64,000 nucleotides of DNA, taken from positions 1 to 64,000 of the forward strand of contig NZ_FQVQ01000012.1 of NCBI RefSeq assembly GCF_900129405.1, in the 5' to 3' direction. Within the stretch, counting starts at the first letter, position 1; each line of letters opens with the position of its first letter. Positions 60,249 to 64,000 of this stretch are shown in pieces. A program made the translations under genes and the position numbers. This DNA is from Flavobacterium fontis (lineage in GTDB: Bacteria; Bacteroidota; Bacteroidia; Flavobacteriales; Flavobacteriaceae). Under the pieces are notes generated by a model. That model searched no databases. It worked only from the letters and a program-made list of their open reading frames with translations, and was not told the DNA's origin.

Positions 60249-61675
60249 CAGAATTGAAAATAGATGAAACTCATTTGATTGCGATACGTACCCATAGCAA
60301 ACAACATGACAATAACCCAAAGGGTCCATCGCGGTGAAAATACAGGTTGACTTTGTTTGGTAAACACCCAATACCCTTCTTGAACTAGCAGGTAAAGTAG
60401 CGCCAAAACAGTGATTCCGGTGAGTAAGGTATACTTGGCATTTTTATAGAAAAAGTCAAAATCAAAAGGATACAAATGGGTCATTCGCGTGAGATAATGC
60501 AAGGCATCGGTAAGGGAATCGGCCCGAAAGAAAACCCAAGCGATACTCACCAACACAAAAGTGGTTAGCATTCGAAATCCATCCGACCAGCGATAGCCCG
60601 TTTGGTGTACCGAATTTCGGTTTCGTTTTAGAAGCAAAAGCGGAATAAACAACAAAGCATGGAGCAAGCCCCAAACGATAAACGTCCAATTGGCGCCATG
60701 CCAAAAACCGCTTAGCAAAAAAATCACCATCACATTACGCAGCTGACGCATTCGGGAACCTTGACTACCGCCCAACGGAATGTAGACATAATCCCGAAAC
60801 CAAGACGAAAGTGAAATATGCCATTTGCGCCAAAAATCGGCAATATCGGTCGCGAAATAAGGAAAGTTAAAATTTTTAAGCAATTGAATTCCAAACAATT
60901 TAGAGGTTCCCAACGCAATATCCGAGTAGCCGCTGAAGTCCCCATAAATCTGAAAGGAGAACAAAAACATGCCCCCAAGGAGCTCCCCTCCGGAAAGTGA
61001 ACCGCTATTTTTAAAAATTTCATCCACAAAAAAAGCGCAGTTATCGGCCACCACCACTTTTTTAAACAAACCCCAAACGATTTGTTGTATCCCTTCAACT
61101 GCCAGGGGATAGGAGAATTGGCGTTTGACCTTGATTTGAGGCAGCAAATGGGTTGCACGTTCTATTGGACCTGCCACTAAAAGCGGGAAATAAGTCACAA
61201 AAAGGGCGTACGTAATAGGATTTCGTTCGGGTTCGATACGATTTTTATAAATATCAATCACATACGAGAGTCCGTGAAAAGTATAAAAGGAAATCCCCAC
61301 TGGAAGCACCAGCGAAAGGGTTACCACATCGACCTTAAGTCCCATTTGGCCCATCAACGATTGAAACGATGTAGCAAAAAAATCGTAGTACTTAAAGGCG
61401 CCTAAAAAACTGAGGTTGACGCCGATACTCAACCAAAACCAAAAGGTCTTTGCCTTTGGTGTTCGGGCTTGGTGCATGCGCAATCCGGTATAGTAATCGA
61501 GTACGGTAGAAAATAGAAGTAAGAACAAAAACCGCCAATCCCAACACGCATAAAAAAAGTAGCTGGCCGCCAATAAAAAGGCGTTTTGTATCCACAATGC
61601 CTTTCGAGACAAGCTCCAATACACCCCAAACACGAGGGGTAAAAAAAGTAAAAAGCCTATGGAGTTGAAGAGCAT
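60248..61675 (-). CDS. MBOAT-family O-acyltransferase (AlgI-like)
   Basis: A 475-residue inner-membrane protein with about ten helices. It has the AlgI-type sequence FWRKWHISLSSWFRDYVYIPLGG with His286 and the conserved SGFWHGANW with His326 at the predicted active site. It should carry an acetyl group from the cytoplasm for O-acetylation of the cluster's glycan. It overlaps the GT4 gene upstream by 19 bp and is coupled to the SGNH-like gene by one base. Confidence 0.94.
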   Translation of the reverse strand: MLFNSIGFLLFLPLVFGVYWSLSRKALWIQNAFLLAASYFFYACWDWRFLFLLLFSTVLDYYTGLRMHQARTPKAKTFWFWLSIGVNLSFLGAFKYYDFFATSFQSLMGQMGLKVDVVTLSLVLPVGISFYTFHGLSYVIDIYKNRIEPERNPITYALFVTYFPLLVAGPIERATHLLPQIKVKRQFSYPLAVEGIQQIVWGLFKKVVVADNCAFFVDEIFKNSGSLSGGELLGGMFLFSFQIYGDFSGYSDIALGTSKLFGIQLLKNFNFPYFATDIADFWRKWHISLSSWFRDYVYIPLGGSQGSRMRQLRNVMVIFLLSGFWHGANWTFIVWGLLHALLFIPLLLLKRNRNSVHQTGYRWSDGFRMLTTFVLVSIAWVFFRADSLTDALHYLTRMTHLYPFDFDFFYKNAKYTLLTGITVLALLYLLVQEGYWVFTKQSQPVFSPRWTLWVIVMLFAMGTYRNQMSFIYFQF

Positions 61676-62739
61676 TCGCGCACGATATTTAAATAATTTT
61701 CAACCATTTGACCCAACGTATACTGGCGTACTTCGGGACAACGATGCCAACCATTTTGGAGCATTGTCGGATTCAAAAGTAGCGTTTTTAGATGATGCGA
61801 CAATTCATCAACACCCCCTTCTTCAAATAAAAGTCCGTTGACTCCATGCTGCACCAATCCCAATACATTGCCTTGGTGACGCGTAGTGATTACGGGCAGG
61901 TTGGCCATCAAAGCCTCAACCACCGCATAGCAAAAGGTTTCGCCGTGAGAGGGATGCAGGAGCGCGTCAAACTCGTGGTACCGCTGATGTAACGTAGGCA
62001 CACTTCCTTCAAAATGAATGATGGATTCCAACTGATGGGCGGCGACTTGCTGCTGTAAGGCTCCTGCGGCAGGTCCTTCTCCAAAAATTGAGATTTGAAA
62101 ATGGGGCAAAGCGGTTCGATCCAACTGTGCTACAGCCGCAACAAGATCGTGTAGCCCTTTTTCGGGGCGCAAATGCGAAGCGGTTAAAAAATGATAGCGC
62201 GGTGTAAAATCGGTTTTTTGAATTAAGCGGGTATCGTCAATTCCGTTGGGAATGACGCGAATTTTTGAAGGAGGAATCGAACCGAAATCGGCAATGAGGT
62301 CGCGCTTCATCGCCTCGGATACCGCAATAAATAAATCGATTGATGCTTGGTAACGCCATCCTTTGATTCGTTTTTCAAGGCGCTTTTTCCACGAATACCC
62401 TCCGGCAGGACGTGGATTATGATCTACGGCAACGATACGGGCTTGCGACAATTGACGAACTTGTGCATAAAAAGGCGTGCAGAGTTCGAGAAAATGGGTA
62501 AAAATAACCCGATAGTTTTTTTGGGGCAATTGTGCTAAAAAAACGGTTTCCAAAGCCTCGGGTTCGGCCGCTATCAATGAAAAAGAGGCATAGTCTAAAT
62601 GGGTTGCCGTGTTGGGAAAATACCAATCGACAGTGATGCCCGCAGCCAAACATTGTTGGTTGAATTGCACAAAAAAATGGTCCATCCCTCCTACCCGTTC
62701 GGGCATCAAACGGTAGTTACACACGACAGCAATATGCAT
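61657..62739 (-). CDS. Glycosyltransferase family 4
   Basis: A 360-residue GT-B enzyme beginning MHIAVVCNYRLMPERVGGMDHF. FLTASHLRPEKGLHDLVAAVAQ starts the C-terminal domain and HPSHGETFCYAVVEALMANLPVITT is the donor site. ATG 62739 is chosen over 62754 since the family sequence begins there and it then lies 5 bp after the preceding gene. Confidence 0.89.
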   Translation of the reverse strand: MHIAVVCNYRLMPERVGGMDHFFVQFNQQCLAAGITVDWYFPNTATHLDYASFSLIAAEPEALETVFLAQLPQKNYRVIFTHFLELCTPFYAQVRQLSQARIVAVDHNPRPAGGYSWKKRLEKRIKGWRYQASIDLFIAVSEAMKRDLIADFGSIPPSKIRVIPNGIDDTRLIQKTDFTPRYHFLTASHLRPEKGLHDLVAAVAQLDRTALPHFQISIFGEGPAAGALQQQVAAHQLESIIHFEGSVPTLHQRYHEFDALLHPSHGETFCYAVVEALMANLPVITTRHQGNVLGLVQHGVNGLLFEEGGVDELSHHLKTLLLNPTMLQNGWHRCPEVRQYTLGQMVENYLNIVRECSSTP

Positions 62740-62744
62740 GGGCG

Positions 62745-64000
62745 TTACGACCATTGGTAAAGGGTTTCAGCAATTCGAGCACTGGTTCCGTGTAAGGGCA
62801 ATCCGATTTCGAGGTCGATGAGTTTTTGCCGTTGGGTAGTGTGTAGTTCAGGCTGTGCCAGATATTGTGCTATGGCAGTTATCAGAGAGGCTTCATCCAA
62901 AGCAACTTGAGTAGCACCGGATTGGATAACATGTTCGATATGGGCATACTTTAAAAACCGTTGGTCATCATACAATCCATTATTTTTATTCCCAAAAACT
63001 GGATTCACAACGGGTTTATTGAATTGCATAAAATCAAGACTCATGGTTGACAACATATTCACATTAAGTGTTGAATACATCAAAATAGCTCTCAAATCCT
63101 TTACATCTTCAATGGAAGGAATTCGTTGTGACCACGATTCTTGGTGTGAGCTTCTCGACAATTCCCATTTCGGAAAGTTCCACTGAATCCAAGGGAATTG
63201 GGCAACTAAATTTTTGAATCGAACGGGGTCTTCGGCGGGCGAAGTTCGAACCAAAAGATTGGCATTTGGTAATTTTTGTGCTTCAATTGCTTTGGCAATA
63301 CATTGAATGTAAAGCTCGTCATTTTTACTGGTAGAGCTATCACCACAGCTAAAACAAATGGTAGGAAGTTCTCTTTTTAATTGAAATTTTGCATAAAACG
63401 CATCCTCTGAAGTTTCATAACGCGGGAGAACGTAGGATTCAAATTGGGGCGTTCCAACAACAGCGATTTGATGCGCTTGAACTTTCTCATAAAATGTCAT
63501 CAAATCTTCTTTCATGAGTTTACTCCACACCAAGTAATAATCGAAGTTGGCCGCCATTCGTCCTTTGGAAGCCAAGTTATCCCAACTAAAAATAAACGTA
63601 GAGGTAATTATTTTTTGTTTTTGGGCTAGATATGCTAAAGGCGCGATAAAAGGAGGCCGCTGGTGTGTAAAAAACAAATGGCTAAATCTTTCATGTTTTA
63701 GAATGGTTTCGTAATTTTTGGTAATTCGATGATTTTTAAAACATAATTGTTGCCAGCGAGTATATCGTTGAATCCATCTTTCAGAATGAAAAAAATGGGT
63801 AAATCGAAAAATCCAACGTGTTGCAATGCCGCGAGTGGTCATCGCTTTGGTTGTATTGGTTTGTAAATTATCTTGAATACCGAAGTTTCCCTTTTGATGT
63901 TTTTTCAAATGAGCTACCTCTTTCGCTTTCCTAAAAAACCATTGAAAGAAATTTTCCTCAAGCGCTTCCAATTCGATAACCCTTACTGGGATTTTCAAAT
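62745..64000 (-). CDS. Glycosyltransferase-like protein, cut by the window edge
   Basis: At least 417 residues of a probable GT-B protein whose 5' end is at or beyond the right edge. The open frame continues to the last codons, with only a TTG near 63998. I do not place it in a named family. STFIFSWDNLASKG, YYLVWSKLMKEDL and IAVVGTPQFESYV recall UDP-glycosyltransferase or CDP-glycerol-transferase-like enzymes of surface glycan clusters. It is the first cluster gene in view, so the operon probably begins further right. Confidence 0.7.
   Translation of the reverse strand, partial: LKIPVRVIELEALEENFFQWFFRKAKEVAHLKKHQKGNFGIQDNLQTNTTKAMTTRGIATRWIFRFTHFFHSERWIQRYTRWQQLCFKNHRITKNYETILKHERFSHLFFTHQRPPFIAPLAYLAQKQKIITSTFIFSWDNLASKGRMAANFDYYLVWSKLMKEDLMTFYEKVQAHQIAVVGTPQFESYVLPRYETSEDAFYAKFQLKRELPTICFSCGDSSTSKNDELYIQCIAKAIEAQKLPNANLLVRTSPAEDPVRFKNLVAQFPWIQWNFPKWELSRSSHQESWSQRIPSIEDVKDLRAILMYSTLNVNMLSTMSLDFMQFNKPVVNPVFGNKNNGLYDDQRFLKYAHIEHVIQSGATQVALDEASLITAIAQYLAQPELHTTQRQKLIDLEIGLPLHGTSARIAETLYQWS

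Overview
The window looks like a chromosomal segment of a flavobacterium (phylum Bacteroidota, probably Flavobacteriaceae). The evidence is the promoter type (TTTG-N19/20-TAnnTTTG, seen perfectly before an inferred rRNA operon, thrS, a split transketolase and tRNA-Thr), the absence of Shine-Dalgarno sites, a type IX secretion sorting domain, a PorV/PorQ-family barrel, and several proteins I know mainly from flavobacteria. All start choices and families come from reading the sequence; no search was run.

Left part (1-13 kb). The first ~270 bases hold two tandem promoters and a boxA-like leader on the minus strand, pointing out of the window at what should be an rRNA operon. Divergent from it is thrS-infC-rpmI-rplT; infC can only be full length with a non-AUG start (ATA or ATT). 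Next is a cyanophycin locus: isoaspartyl peptidase and cyanophycinase on the minus strand, cyanophycin synthetase divergent on the plus strand. A nested 7-bp repeat array fills the gap before the peptidase. Two exported proteins follow, one unknown and one a dipeptidyl-peptidase IV.

Middle part (13-43.7 kb). Mostly housekeeping genes in short operons: dnaB; accA; tgt-lptG-eamA; two transketolase halves; tRNA-Thr; manA; idi-queD-bcp; an MsrB-MsrA fusion lipoprotein; recQ; kdsD-tatC-cmd; lptB; pssA-GH25. Less ordinary items are a four-gene signalling operon (small CPKNC protein, membrane protein, histidine kinase, NarL-type regulator), a tiny membrane-protein gene with its own promoter and terminator, and a PorV/PorQ-like barrel gene followed at once by a DUF4105 (Lnb-like) gene. 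A dispersed structured intergenic element occurs three times (4030-4137, 23240-23364, 39518-39638).

Right part (43.7-64 kb). About 20 kb on the minus strand is one surface-polysaccharide cluster: eight or more glycosyltransferases, a polyprenyl-phosphate sugar transferase, a Wzy/O-antigen-ligase-like polymerase, a hexapeptide acetyltransferase, an MBOAT O-acyltransferase with an SGNH-like partner, a NodB-like deacetylase, a FemAB-like transferase, a GNAT protein and two methyltransferases. Most junctions overlap or are separated by a few bases. The chain is broken by one 423-bp gap with decayed coding remnants, and intact -7 boxes suggest at least two internal promoters. The cluster runs off the right edge.

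Functionally the window joins translation and replication genes, nitrogen storage (cyanophycin), envelope building (LPS transport, phosphatidylserine synthesis, lipoprotein processing, Tat export) and a strain-variable glycan locus.
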